From Caprella mutica (Eukaryota > Arthropoda > Malacostraca > Amphipoda > Caprellidae), in the NCBI GenBank assembly GCA_947561585.1, contig CANNZV010002616.1, positions 1 through 64,000 of the forward strand: a stretch of 64,000 bases of DNA, given 5' to 3'. The translations under genes and the position numbers were made by a program. The notes under the pieces are model-generated. The model was not told the DNA's origin and ran no database searches. It saw nothing but the letters and a program-made list of their open reading frames with translations. Of the stretch, positions 11,414 through 21,552 are shown one piece after another (positions within the stretch are counted from its first letter, which is position 1; every line of letters begins with the position of its first letter).

Positions 11414-12026
11414 TTATATTTTTCTATTTAATTCTGGATTATATTTTTTTATAAAATAGCTTTCTTTATTCCTTCTTTCAAATTCATCTTCGTTATTCAT
11501 TTTATAAATTGGCATAATTTTAAAATTACCTCCACCACATTGATTGATATGTTCAGTTACGAAAAATTGTTTATTTTCTCGGATATGTTGCTTGTGGAGA
11601 TTAAATCTAAGGCGGAGATTGGTTGTTTCACCGATATACGTAAATTTACATTTTCCACATTTAATTCCATATATACAAAATTTAGTATTGCAATTCATAT
11701 TAAATTTTATTTTAAAATCAAAATTATTAAAATAGAATGTATCACCTTCAAGTATATCATTGCAAAGTTGGCATCTTCCTTCTGAACATTTAATAACTTG
11801 AGGAAATTGTTTGTTGCCAAATTTAGCAGTGGTAAGAAGTTGTTTCAGATTTTTTGGTTGTCTTTTAGCATTAATTAATATTTTATTTTCAAATTTACAT
11901 TTTAGCGAAGGAATATTTTTTATTTTTTGAAAAACAAGTGATGTTGTTTGATAGTTATCATTAATAGTAGGATTGTATGTTGTTATGTATGGTATTTTAT
12001 TTTTCTCCAAGTTACAGTTTCTATTT

Positions 12027-12030
<4 letters not shown>
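11414..12030 (-). mobile_element. Penelope-like element 3' fragment with GIY-YIG endonuclease domain
   Basis: About 205 codons open on the minus strand, ending at a stop at 11414-11416. The N-terminal part (PYITTYNP, then RQPKNLKQLL) resembles the linker after the RT domain of Penelope-like elements. It is followed by a CxxC-bearing segment and the nuclease core, IYGIKCGKCKFTYIGETTN with R at RLRFNLHK, matching the GIY-YIG fold (Y...YIG, catalytic Arg) and the Cys pattern of PLE endonucleases. The RT domain is missing. The 5' side runs into an (AT)n/T-run at about 12031-12070. It lies inside the gypsy element in the same orientation. Confidence 0.75.
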
Positions 12031-12066
<36 letters not shown>

Positions 12067-12068
12067 TT
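12031..12068. repeat. (AT)n and poly-T tract
   Basis: Simple repeat at the 5' edge of the Penelope-like fragment, possibly its insertion or truncation point. Confidence 0.8.
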
Positions 12069-12584
12069 CTTCAAATTTTCATTCTGATTTCAAACAATTT
12101 TACTACTACGTTTACAGAATATAATTCATCTTATTCGTTACACCAACATATAAACACAAAATTTAAAATTAACATGCATACAACAAAAAAAAATTAATCC
12201 TCATAAAATTATTATATGAAATTTTATATTAATAAAATTCATAATTCATCCCATCAACTTAAACTAAATACATACAATTATTACAATTAAATTACATACA
12301 ATTAAATACATACAATAATTCTCTTACTGAGCAAAGGAAATATTGTAGTTTGAACAATGAATTGTATGATCTGTTTGTTTGACCTGCGTAAGCAAAAAAA
12401 ATGTAAACATTTCTCTGACTCTTTGCATGTAACCGTGTTATATGTCACGTGTTCGTGTGTATGTAACATGTTACTGATGTTACTTCGTTTTATGTGTTCC
12501 TTTTGTGGACTTTCTATATAATGTTTATATTCAAATTTCTCATAATTTGATTTCCTGTTTAATGATGTTAATGAAATTATTTAA

Positions 12585-15500
12585 TTAATTTGTTGTGAAT
12601 TTTTCCAACTTAGTGAGGTAATTTATGTTGCTCGTTATCGTTTGATGTCCTAATTGAATTATAGCTTTGTTTTTTTTTACTTGTAATACTGTGCCTGGTC
12701 CTATCCAATTTAATTGTAATTTATGTGTTTTTTGATGATTTCTAATTAATACTCAATCACCTATCTGTATAATTTTGTCTTTTCGTGACTTATTGTGGTA
12801 AATTATGCGTTTGTTTGATTGATTAATTATGTTAGCTCTTATCTGATCTTGAATAAATATAGCTTGTCTAGCCTTGATTTTGACTTTTGATTCTGATGTA
12901 TCTAAATTGTAAATGTTATCCAAATTTTCTGCTTGAATATTTGGAGATGTATCCCGACCAAAAAGAGCGTATGAGGGTGTATCTTTCAAGGTCAAATTTA
13001 ATTGGTTGTTAATTGTGTTTTGGACAATATCGAGAAACATGTCCCAATTATTGTGATCTACTGTGGCTACATAGAATCTTAAAAATTTGTTAATTCTCTG
13101 GTTATTACGTTCACAAATTCCATTGGAATATGCTGAATATGGTAATACTTCACATTTGTATATCTGATGTATTTCACTGAAAGTTCTAATTGCGTTAGAC
13201 TTGAATTCTTTCGCACAATCCGACATTAACGTTTTGGGATATCCACAACGACTAAATGTTTTACTTAGACAATCAATTACTGTGTTAGTTGATTTGTCAG
13301 CTACTGCGTGTAATTCGTTATATCTTGTCAACATACATGTTATTGATAAAATATATTTGTTGTTCGTGTCAGTTGTTATAAAAGGTCCTATAAAATCAAA
13401 TGAAACTGTTTCAAATGGTGTATTAGCTACTGGGGCAGACATTAATTTAATTGGTGTATCTAGACTTCCTTTAAGGATTTTGCAAACGTCACATCTTTTA
13501 ATAAAAGATTCTATGACCGATCTTTCTTGAAAATGATAATATTTTAGTCGAAATTTAAATAGCGTATGAGCTAAACCACAATGGGTGTTAAAATGTATTG
13601 AATTAATTACTAAATTGATCATTTCATTTGGTATAACATAATTAACAATACTGGCTGCCCGAGTATCTATTTTCCGATGTCGATATAATATTCCGTCTAA
13701 TATGAAAAATTCAGCTATGTTCCTAGATGTTCCTAATTGTTTTTTATGTAATATATCCATTATTTCCTTACAAGCAAAGTCGTTTGACTGTGCAGTCTTT
13801 AGTCTGTTTAAAGTCCATGTTATATCTTCGTGTTTAGGTATGTAGTTCAGAAATGGTTTTTCTTTGTTGATTTTATACAATTTAGATGGATCTGGTTCTT
13901 GTTCGTTTTCTGAGTCTGTTTCTGAGTCATTGTCATTGTTGTTAATAATTTGTGGTACATTTAGCTTAGCCCTCGATCTTGTGGTTGCTATATAATTTTC
14001 AATTGAATTACAACTTTCATTAGATGGTGTTAAAAGTTCACAATCATCTATTGTTTCTTCCGTTAAAGGAGTTAATCTACTAAGGGTATCTGCTACCACA
14101 TTTCTCTTACCTTCAAAATATTTGATGGTACACTCATATGTGCTAGCTTCGATTGCCCACCTGGCTAACGCCGTGTCTAATGGAAGTTTATTACCAAAAA
14201 ATGCACATAAGGGTTTGTGATCAGTTAAAATGGTAATAGGATACCCTAGACATAGATACTGAAATTCCTTTAAAGCTAGATGTATTGCAAGAAACTCTTG
14301 TTTAGTCGTGGAGTACCTTTTTTGAGTAGAATTTAATGATTTACTGAAATATGCTATGGGTCTTAATGTTTTGCTTTTGGTCGAATCTGGTTGTAGCAAT
14401 GCTGCGGCAACTCCGATATTTGAGCTGTCAGTAAATAAATAAAATGGTCTTGAATAATTTGGATGAGCTAAAACCGTATCTGATGTCAAAATATTTTTGA
14501 GACTAGTGAAGCTAGCCTCACATTCGTCAGTCCAGTCAAATTTAGTGTCCTTCCTTAATAGTCTATATAATGGGTCGGCTTTCTGACTAAATTTAGGTAC
14601 GAACTTACGAAAATAATTCGCAAGCCCTAAAAATCGCTGAAGTTGTTTTACATCTGTTGGTCTAGATGCTTCTCTAAGTTTTTCGTTTTGGATACATCGG
14701 ATGCCCTCAGTAGTGACTCGATGTCCAAGAAAATTAATTTCGTGTTTAAAGAATTCACACTTCTCTAATTTTAATCTCAAATGAGCGTCACGTAAATTCA
14801 TTAGCACTTGGCCAATATCATTCAAATGTTGTTCATATGATCGACTAAAAATTAGGATGTCATCAATAAATACGAAACATAGTTTCCCTAATACATTACT
14901 TAACGCTTTTGTCATTATTGCTTGAAATACTTTTGGACTATTGACATAACCAAATGGTAGCTTTCTGAACTGCCATTTCTTACCATTTACCGCAAATGCT
15001 GTAAGTTTTTTAGACTCTTCGGAGAGTTCCACCTGGTGAAATGCACTCCTCAGATCTAAACTAGAAAATATCTTTGATCCACCTAAAGATCCTAGCATGT
15101 CGTCAACTCTAGGTAAAGGAAATCCTTGTATATGGACACACTTATTTAATGATCTGAAATCTATTACGGGTCGTATTTCCCCATTCTTTTTGTGAACAAC
15201 GATAACGGGAAAGTTGTATTCGGACATTGAAGGTTCTATTGTTCCTTCCTTTAACATTGATTTATTAACTTCTTCAAGTTGTTCTTGAAATTTATGTGGT
15301 ATTCTATACGGTATTTTGTTGATAACTATATTAGGATCTTTCAATATTATTGTGTGTTTACATATACTAGTAGTCCCGATTTCTTCGTCATTGATCGTGA
15401 TTACGTCTCTAAAGTCATTTAGTAACTGCGTCATTTTGTCTTCATACTCTGTCATTCCACATGATATGTCAGCATTAACTAACCTTCTCGGTGCTGATGG

Positions 15501-16685
15501 CACTGTCTGAGAATTGTTTTCTTCATCAGCACTTAATGTGCTGTCACGGCTTCTATCAGCGCTTCCGTCACGTGATATTTTACACTTCATATCTCGGTTG
15601 CCATGCGTTGTAACTAATGGCTCTCCATTAGTTCCAACTACATGTACCTTTGACTTTTCATAAATTAGTTCAGGGGTAACGTTTCGTTCAAATGGCTTTG
15701 TTTTTTCGTCACTCAACACGTTTCCTAACCTAGATTTATGAGTCCTATTATTTAAACACTCCGATATAGTCGCTATATTTACTTCGACTTGCTCTTCGTA
15801 CGTCTGGAGGTTTCCAACTATCATATTGTCCCGTAATATGATATCACTATCCGTCGGATTCATTACGAAAACTGGGCATATTGACACTTGATCTCCCTCT
15901 TTTTTTGTGTCTTCGATTTTTATTAGTGTTTCGGCTATCACTAAACCACTATTGAAACTTCTTTTAGCTATAATATAACTTCCTGCTTCGTTGTTTTTGA
16001 CAAATCCATACAATATTTGTACGCTGTTTGCCTCAACGACTTGGCTATTTATATGAACATTTCCGTTCTTCTCGCGTTTTTTATTTTTATTCCTTGACTT
16101 CGTTTTTACCTCGGATTTCATAACCTTCGTTTGCCCTTTTTGTTGAGGTTTAACCCTTACTTTCGCTATACTACTGCGGCTGTTTGTTCGTTCGTTTATT
16201 TGTCTTATCAACGTTCTTCGTTTTGACCTATTTGAAGTAAGGACCAATTCTGATATTAAACAATCTGTGCTTAATAGTTCTTTAGTAGCTATTCTACGTT
16301 TTTCCATAAACGGAATTTTTTCTTCACCTAATTTCAATATTTTCTTATCAAAATCAATTTGCGCGTTCGTTAACACGTCCCTTCCTAATATTACATCATA
16401 TGGTAAGCTGTTGTTGTTGATTAGTAAAGCGTTTACTGTTTGCTTATGTGATTTCGACACTAGTTCAAATTTTACTTCACCTTTTACTTCGGAACGTCCG
16501 TTTATGCCTTTAATAGTTACGTTTGATTTTATTATGTCCTCGTGACTCGCCTTGTAATTAAAATTACGACTGTTTAAAATCGTTCTCTCGCTCCCTGAAT
16601 CTATTAAAGCTTCCCAATCAAATTCTTTACTATGTAAAATTATCGTTGGCTTAGAAGTCCCTTTTATCGTATAATGACAGTCCAT
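12585..16685 (-). pseudogene. pol: pol polyprotein of the gypsy element (PR-RT-RNase H-IN), with in-frame stops
   Basis: One long frame. An aspartic protease shows DSG near residue 30 (counting from about 16688). Reverse transcriptase spans about 450-640 with catalytic FIDD near 607-610. RNase H has TDSS near 753, TDHK near 822 and VADTLSR. Integrase has an H-H-C-C finger (HFNTHCG...RCDVC) and DFIGPF...SDCAKEF. Domain order PR-RT-RH-IN is that of Ty3/gypsy. A TGA at 12753-12755 ends the long frame after IGD, but 55 further sense codons follow to a TAA at 12585-12587 and look like the integrase C-terminal WxGP tether (LNWIGPGTVLQV). The same frame upstream of the ATG has a TAA at 16776-16778 and then stays open back into gag. 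Confidence 0.92.
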
Positions 16686-16951
16686 CAATCCGCTTAATTC
16701 ATCTTTATTTTTTACTAATTGGACTGTTATATATGTTTCGCTCGTTTTATTATCCTCAACGCTTAACTCTTCTTCTTATAATAAATCGAACTTATTTTTA
16801 CATTCACAACTTGTGTTGAGTGACGATTTACTTTTGCCATTGAATTTAACGTGCACTGGATCTAATTTATTCATGTTCAATTCACATTCGTACACGGAGC
16901 TACCGACCGTTTTCCCGTGAGACCTACCTTGTTTTTTACTTGTGTTTGTAT

Positions 16952-18156
16952 TTACATGTTTTTGCGAAAATCCTTGTTCTGTCCTTGATTAAAAGGTTGT
17001 TGAGCACGACATTCTCTACCTATATGTCCTATTTTGTTGCAACGGTAGCACTTAATTGTACCACTGCTGCTGTGGGGTGTAGTGGTAGGGTGGGGGTTAT
17101 TAGTGTTGTGTACATATGCTCTGTCTGTGTGATTGTATTTGAATCTGATTCTGCGTGCATACCTACCTGCTGTTCCTCTGTTTCTTGTATCATAAGTGTA
17201 ATATGCTTCTGTATCTTCCAGCATATCCTCGTGAATGTTGCCTTGATTCTCACCCTCGGGTTTTTCTATCAAAAAAGTTTCTGTGTCATTGAAATTCTTC
17301 TTTGGTATTAGAATTTTTTTATCATGTGGCAAAGATCTTATTTTCTTTGTTGTAGCAGACAGTAAATTAGCTGTTGTCTTAAAAGGACCTTCTACGACTC
17401 CTTTGATGATACTGGGGTTGATCTGTGGACCCAATATCGTTAAATACATTGATGTATTCATAAGATCTTTTGCGTGATTTTTTAATTTGCGTGTGAATGA
17501 TTCATCGCTTTCAGTTGCTGTCCTTATTGGAAATTGGGCGTTCATTGTGTCGTCATTTAAAATAAAATCCGTGACTTCGCCTATTTTTTCTAATGTACTT
17601 AAGATGTCACTGGCAGCTGTAGTTTCATCCTTCAATTTATTAGTGTATAATTCATGACATACACTGTAGATATCCTTGCTGTCTTTCTGCACATATATGT
17701 CTTCTAGTACCGTGCATATCTCTTGGTATGTGCTATCTTTAAATGTTTTACCGTTAACAACGTTATTAACAGTAATTTGAAAATCTCCTAGCTTGCAATC
17801 AGCGCTCCTGAAAAGGATCTTCTTTTTTCTACGTCATCTTTATCCCCTAAGCTGGATATATGATTATTTAATAGGCTGAGATGTTGTTTGAACGTGTTTT
17901 TCTCCTCGAAAGCTGGATCTTCTGGCCTTCTTCTTCCTCTGAATATCGGCAATGAATCAGAATTAATGATTGTCGTACTCCTGCTTTTAATTATCTCTTG
18001 GAGTTGAGCTTGTGTTAATTCAACCGACATTTTTTTGGGGGGTGTTTTGGGGGGTGTCTTGTTCTGTTTAGTTTTCTGTATTCTGGGTTTGGTTCGTCTT
18101 CCAGATCTAAGTTCTACAGCCTCAGCATTAATCGCTTCGTCCTCTGAGGTTGGCAT
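16952..18156 (-). pseudogene. gag: gag of the gypsy element, split by a frameshift
   Basis: Starts MPTSEDEAINAEAVELRSG (ATG at 18154-18156) and stays open to a stop at 17788. The continuing capsid and nucleocapsid frame is offset by one base, open through the 17820-17690 region and on to a TAA at 16952-16954. The C-terminal part has one CCHC zinc knuckle, CYRCNKIGHIGREC, typical of nucleocapsid, in a basic Arg/Thr-rich context. A one-base indel near 17790-17815 explains the split. The pol frame is -1 relative to the downstream gag frame. Confidence 0.88.
16955..16975 (-). promoter_or_regulatory. Possible -1 frameshift site at the gag-pol junction
   Basis: Just before the gag TAA the minus strand reads CGC AAA AAC ATG in gag frame, close to the canonical slippery heptamer A-AAA-AAC but with C in the first position. 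pol is in the -1 frame and open across this point. No downstream pseudoknot was worked out. Confidence 0.35.
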
Positions 18157-18159
18157 GTG

Positions 18160-19441
18160 TTTCCTATCCTAATGAGGTGTTATTGTGTACTTAAACAAGT
18201 GTAGTGCACGTGTAATCACAAATTACGAAAAAGGAAGAAAAATAATAGGCTATCCAAAAAAATTATCCCTCAAACATAAAAAATAATCATTCAAATAATA
18301 AATAATAAATAAAATATAATTAAATATAGAGCAATATTTGTTAAATCAATAAATATAAAATATTTATACCTGTCAATTAATAACGACACTCAGCAATTCA
18401 AAGCTAAAAGAAATGCATGCACACATACATCTATAATTATAACTGCTGCAGTTATGATTAATTATTACCTTCTGCTTATTGCTTATTCACCAACAACAAT
18501 TCTTGACTAAACAGAACAGATATATTCACCACTGACTAAGGTCTAACACTTAGATCTTACTCTGATCGCTTCAGAAATGAGACTGAAATTGCAAGGATGA
18601 CATTAGATTTATATGTTATACTCAACTTCCGGTTCCATGTACAGTGGGTCCCGCTTATCAGGTTTTGTCGTTGATTTTTGCTCTGATGTTAACTGTTATG
18701 ATGTTAACTGAATGTTCACTGAATTTTGTGCACTGACTGTTAAGTGTTCACTGATCGTTGTGCACTGAATGTCATGCACTGTATGTTAACTGAATGTTCA
18801 CTGAATGTTAACTTTTCACTGAATGTTGAATGTTCACTGAATGTTAAAAATTCACTGAATGTTGAATGTTCACTGAATGTTAAAAATTCACTGAATGTTG
18901 AATGTTCACTGAATGTTGCGGTTTGAATAAATACTTTTCGGATGTAGTATTTAAACAAATTAGACTCTCAATTTCTGGTTGATTTACGGTTTTTTTGCAT
19001 GTTGTTTATAATCGAATGTTTTCCATCACCATTCGCCAACGTGCAACGCTTTACCCTTTCGCTTCCTCCCTCCGTGCTTTCCAGTTTCTTCCAGAATTTT
19101 CCAGAATTTCCAGAATTTTTTTTTTTTCAGACTGGTCAGTCTTGTTGATTGTCTCTGCTCATTCAAATTTCAAATTAGGCCATCTGTACTCTCCTTATCC
19201 TTCCGATAATTTTCGAGATGCCGTTTGCTTGACCTTGAATTGAACTATCTTTATACTTTATCACAAAAACTGAACACCTTAATTGGATCGTACCTTCATA
19301 TAGGGTCGCAAAACCCGGTCTTGCTGTAATCAAATACTCTCCAATCAGATTGTAACTTAGTTTTTGGTAAATTACAAAGCTTTCAATCTTTTACTTTAGT
19401 AATTGAATTTCCGCACATTAAATTCGAATTACTTAATCACG
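18160..19441 (-). other. Leader region of the gypsy element with tandem repeats
   Basis: Non-coding region between primer-binding site and gag. At about 18690-18916 it contains repeats of TTCACTGAATGTT with a 36-base period in the most regular part. An A/T-rich stretch of about 200 bases lies next to gag. Open frames across the repeats are by-products of periodicity. Confidence 0.6.
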
Positions 19442-19459
19442 CACCATACTGGCCACCAA
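19442..19459 (-). promoter_or_regulatory. Probable primer-binding site of the gypsy element
   Basis: Directly inside the 5' LTR the minus strand reads TTGGTGGCCAGTATGG. The TGG start fits pairing with the CCA end of a tRNA. I could not match it to a specific tRNA. Confidence 0.5.
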
Positions 19460-19901
19460 TGTGACGTTATCGGTTTACTTCCTTATAACGTTTCAGTGTA
19501 TGGGCTCTAAGTGATAGGATCCTACTCTATATAGTATTTTCAGATTCCTTTCTCTTTATATATCTCTTTCTACTAAATACTCATGGTACCATGCCCTAGA
19601 ACCACCTTGCCACTATGGTTCCGACCTCAGGCCTCTGGTCCAAGCTTAACTGTATTTAAGGGTAATGAAGTAAAGTAATTAACACTTAAAGAGAATATAT
19701 TCATTAGTCAAGCAAGGGTTATTACAAAGAATATCTCCACTAGAACGCTCGAAAGTTAAGGTCTCAATAACTACGAACAGGAGATAAGGTGTGTAGCTCA
19801 CGAGAGCAGATCGGTAACTGACTTGAATGTTACTTACTTACAATCATATAGGTTCGTGATGATAGTAATGCATACACAATTGCTGTGTTTACATTACCAC
19901 A
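19460..19901 (-). repeat. 5' LTR of the gypsy element
   Basis: 442 bp with canonical inverted ends TGTG...CACA. Carries the presumed promoter and polyadenylation signals of the element; these were not individually located. Confidence 0.93.
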
Positions 19902-19906
19902 ATAGA

Positions 19907-20250
19907 GACTGACAAGATCAATGGAAGAGCTGGAGTTGTGTTGCCAGCTTGACCTGGTAGTATACTCGGGTGGATCAGCGGAGGTAGGAGCGGAAAAAGA
20001 AGGAGGAGGAGTGGAGAGAAGAAGAGATGTGACTGTGGACCAGTGTGCTGTGCTATCAGAAGTGCGATATGGTAGTTTCTCTGCTGAATTGGAAGCAATG
20101 AGGTGGCTGCTGGAGGAAATTAAGTAGCACTTGTGGATGCAATTTTCTGCACTGGTGAAGTGATGAAGTTGGTAGAACTTTTGGGGAGCTGATAGAGGAC
20201 CCTGGTCGGTACTTGATGGCTCTCAAAAGAATCCTGATTCGCCTGAAGTA
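19907..20250 (+). mobile_element. Non-LTR retrotransposon relic, right part (RNase H-like)
   Basis: Continues the 8641-8890 fragment after the LTR insertion. One frame reads VVYSGGSAEVGAEKEGGGV then GSFSAELEAMRWLLEEI, which resembles an RNase H domain (GS strand and AELEA helix), with the usual first Asp changed to Gly. Degenerate beyond about 20130. Confidence 0.45.
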
Positions 20251-20473
20251 AATGGAACAACTGTGGGTGGGGTTAAGAAGTTGATTTAATCATTTACCAT
20301 TGCATTATTTTTTAGAAAGACTTTATCAGTGTCTAGAAACTAGTTTAGATTTTTAGATCATTCAGTCATTCAGTGGAAATTAACCTCATTAGATTTCTCC
20401 TGTTCTATCTTGAGGATAATCATTTAAAGCAGATACTAATTGCTTCTGAACAGTTACTCTCACTTTTCAACAG

Positions 20474-20704
20474 AAGGACATCAACTTACAAGACCTAGAG
20501 TTGGCTCGGCAGTTCAATCTGAAGAGTCTTGAAGAAATTCTGATTGATCACTTGGTGAAATCGATCACTATGAGAAACTTCACTGATTTCTTTAATCTTA
20601 ATACCGGTTACAAAAATGGTAAACTGGAGAGTACCTGTAATGATTTTTTGGAAGAAAACTGTGAAGAGATTGCAGCAAGTGATAATTTCCCTAAATTGAC
20701 TCTT
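20474..20704 (+). CDS. Unit B exon 3b: second version of the BTB-end/BACK-start exon
   Basis: 231 nt, phase 0 at both ends, acceptor TCAACAG and donor GTAAGT. Encodes KDINLQDLELARQFNLKSLE and LIDHLVKSITMRNF. It aligns end to end with exon 3a. In this unit 13.5 kb separates the two versions because of the gypsy insertion; in unit C only 293 bp does. Confidence 0.85.
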
Positions 20705-21147
20705 GTAAGTGATACCTGTATATTTTTTATGAATTAAACATTTTCTTGTTATTTTGTTATGGTACGTAGTGATTTGGACGTTACTTATTTCAGAACACGA
20801 TGCAGCAGATGTCTGTAATTTTTTCTTCTTAACTACCATATTTTTGTGCACATTATGAGCAGTACATTACCATGCAGTTAAATAGTAACAAATAATTAGC
20901 TGCTGTTAATTAGTTATTTTATTAACTTTAAGAGAGAGAATTAGTGACTGTTCTCATTAACTAACAAATGCTCCAAAGTTTGTTGTATTATGTGTGTAAT
21001 CTTACTCATTTTGATTTCAATACACAATAACTTTTTTTAATCAAGAAATTAATTGTACTTTAATTTCCAAAGTACTCAAAGTTGATGTTCTAATAGATTT
21101 ATGAAATTTGTTCTAATAGGAGTCCAATAAATGTTATTTGAATTCAG

Positions 21148-21303
21148 GGATCTCTGCTGTCTCTCTTGGATTCTGAAAGTTTTGGAGCTGCTGAAATCGA
21201 CATTTTTTGTGTGGCGGAGAAATGGGCTGCTGTGAATAAACCGAGCGAGGAAACTGTGAAAGACATTGTCAAGAAAATAAGACTCGAGACAATTTCACTA
21301 AAG
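21148..21303 (+). CDS. Unit B exon 4: BACK domain
   Basis: 156 nt, phase 0-0, acceptor ATTCAG, donor GTAAAT. Encodes GSLLSLDSESFGAAEIDIF and KPSEETVKDIVKKIRL, the BACK helices aligned with those of BTBD9. Confidence 0.85.
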
Positions 21304-21428
21304 GTAAATGTTCGAAAATTATAATTCAAAATAATTTTAGGCAAATGAACGTGAGTTTTTCCTCACCAAAAAATATGTAATTTAACATGCAAGAATAAAC
21401 AGAATTTTAAACCAGATTTTACTCTCAG

Positions 21429-21552
21429 GATTTGTTTCATGTGGTAAAGTGCTCTAAAGAACTTCCTTCCATTGATATTCTGGATGCAATTCAAAGTACT
21501 GTCGACAAGGATGCGGCGTCTACAAATTTCCGACGCCGACAACAAGGAAGAG
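21429..21552 (+). CDS. Unit B exon 5: BACK end and linker
   Basis: 124 nt, acceptor CTCTCAG, donor GTATCA. Encodes DLFHVVKCSKELPSIDILDA and NFRRRQQGR. Ends in phase 1. Confidence 0.85.

Larger units (their letters stand above)
8896..19901 (-). mobile_element. Ty3/gypsy-type LTR retrotransposon, 11.0 kb, young insertion
   Basis: Bounded by two 442-bp LTRs and by ATAGA target duplications at 8891-8895 and 19902-19906. The LTRs differ, by my reading, at one internal base (near 8960 versus 19529) and at a CAC/GTG triplet near one outer end. Minus-strand order: 5' LTR, primer-binding region, repeat-rich leader, gag, pol (protease, RT, RNase H, integrase), a Penelope-type GIY-YIG fragment, a small myristoylation/membrane ORF, polypurine tract, 3' LTR. 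It is longer than usual for the family because of about 3.2 kb between pol and the 3' LTR. gag is split by a frameshift and pol carries in-frame stops, so this copy is probably non-autonomous despite its youth. It is absent from the equivalent intron of unit C. Confidence 0.93.

Noticed and set aside
13201..13530. Plus-strand frames within 12.7-18.2 kb
   Set aside because: Shadows of the minus-strand gag and pol.
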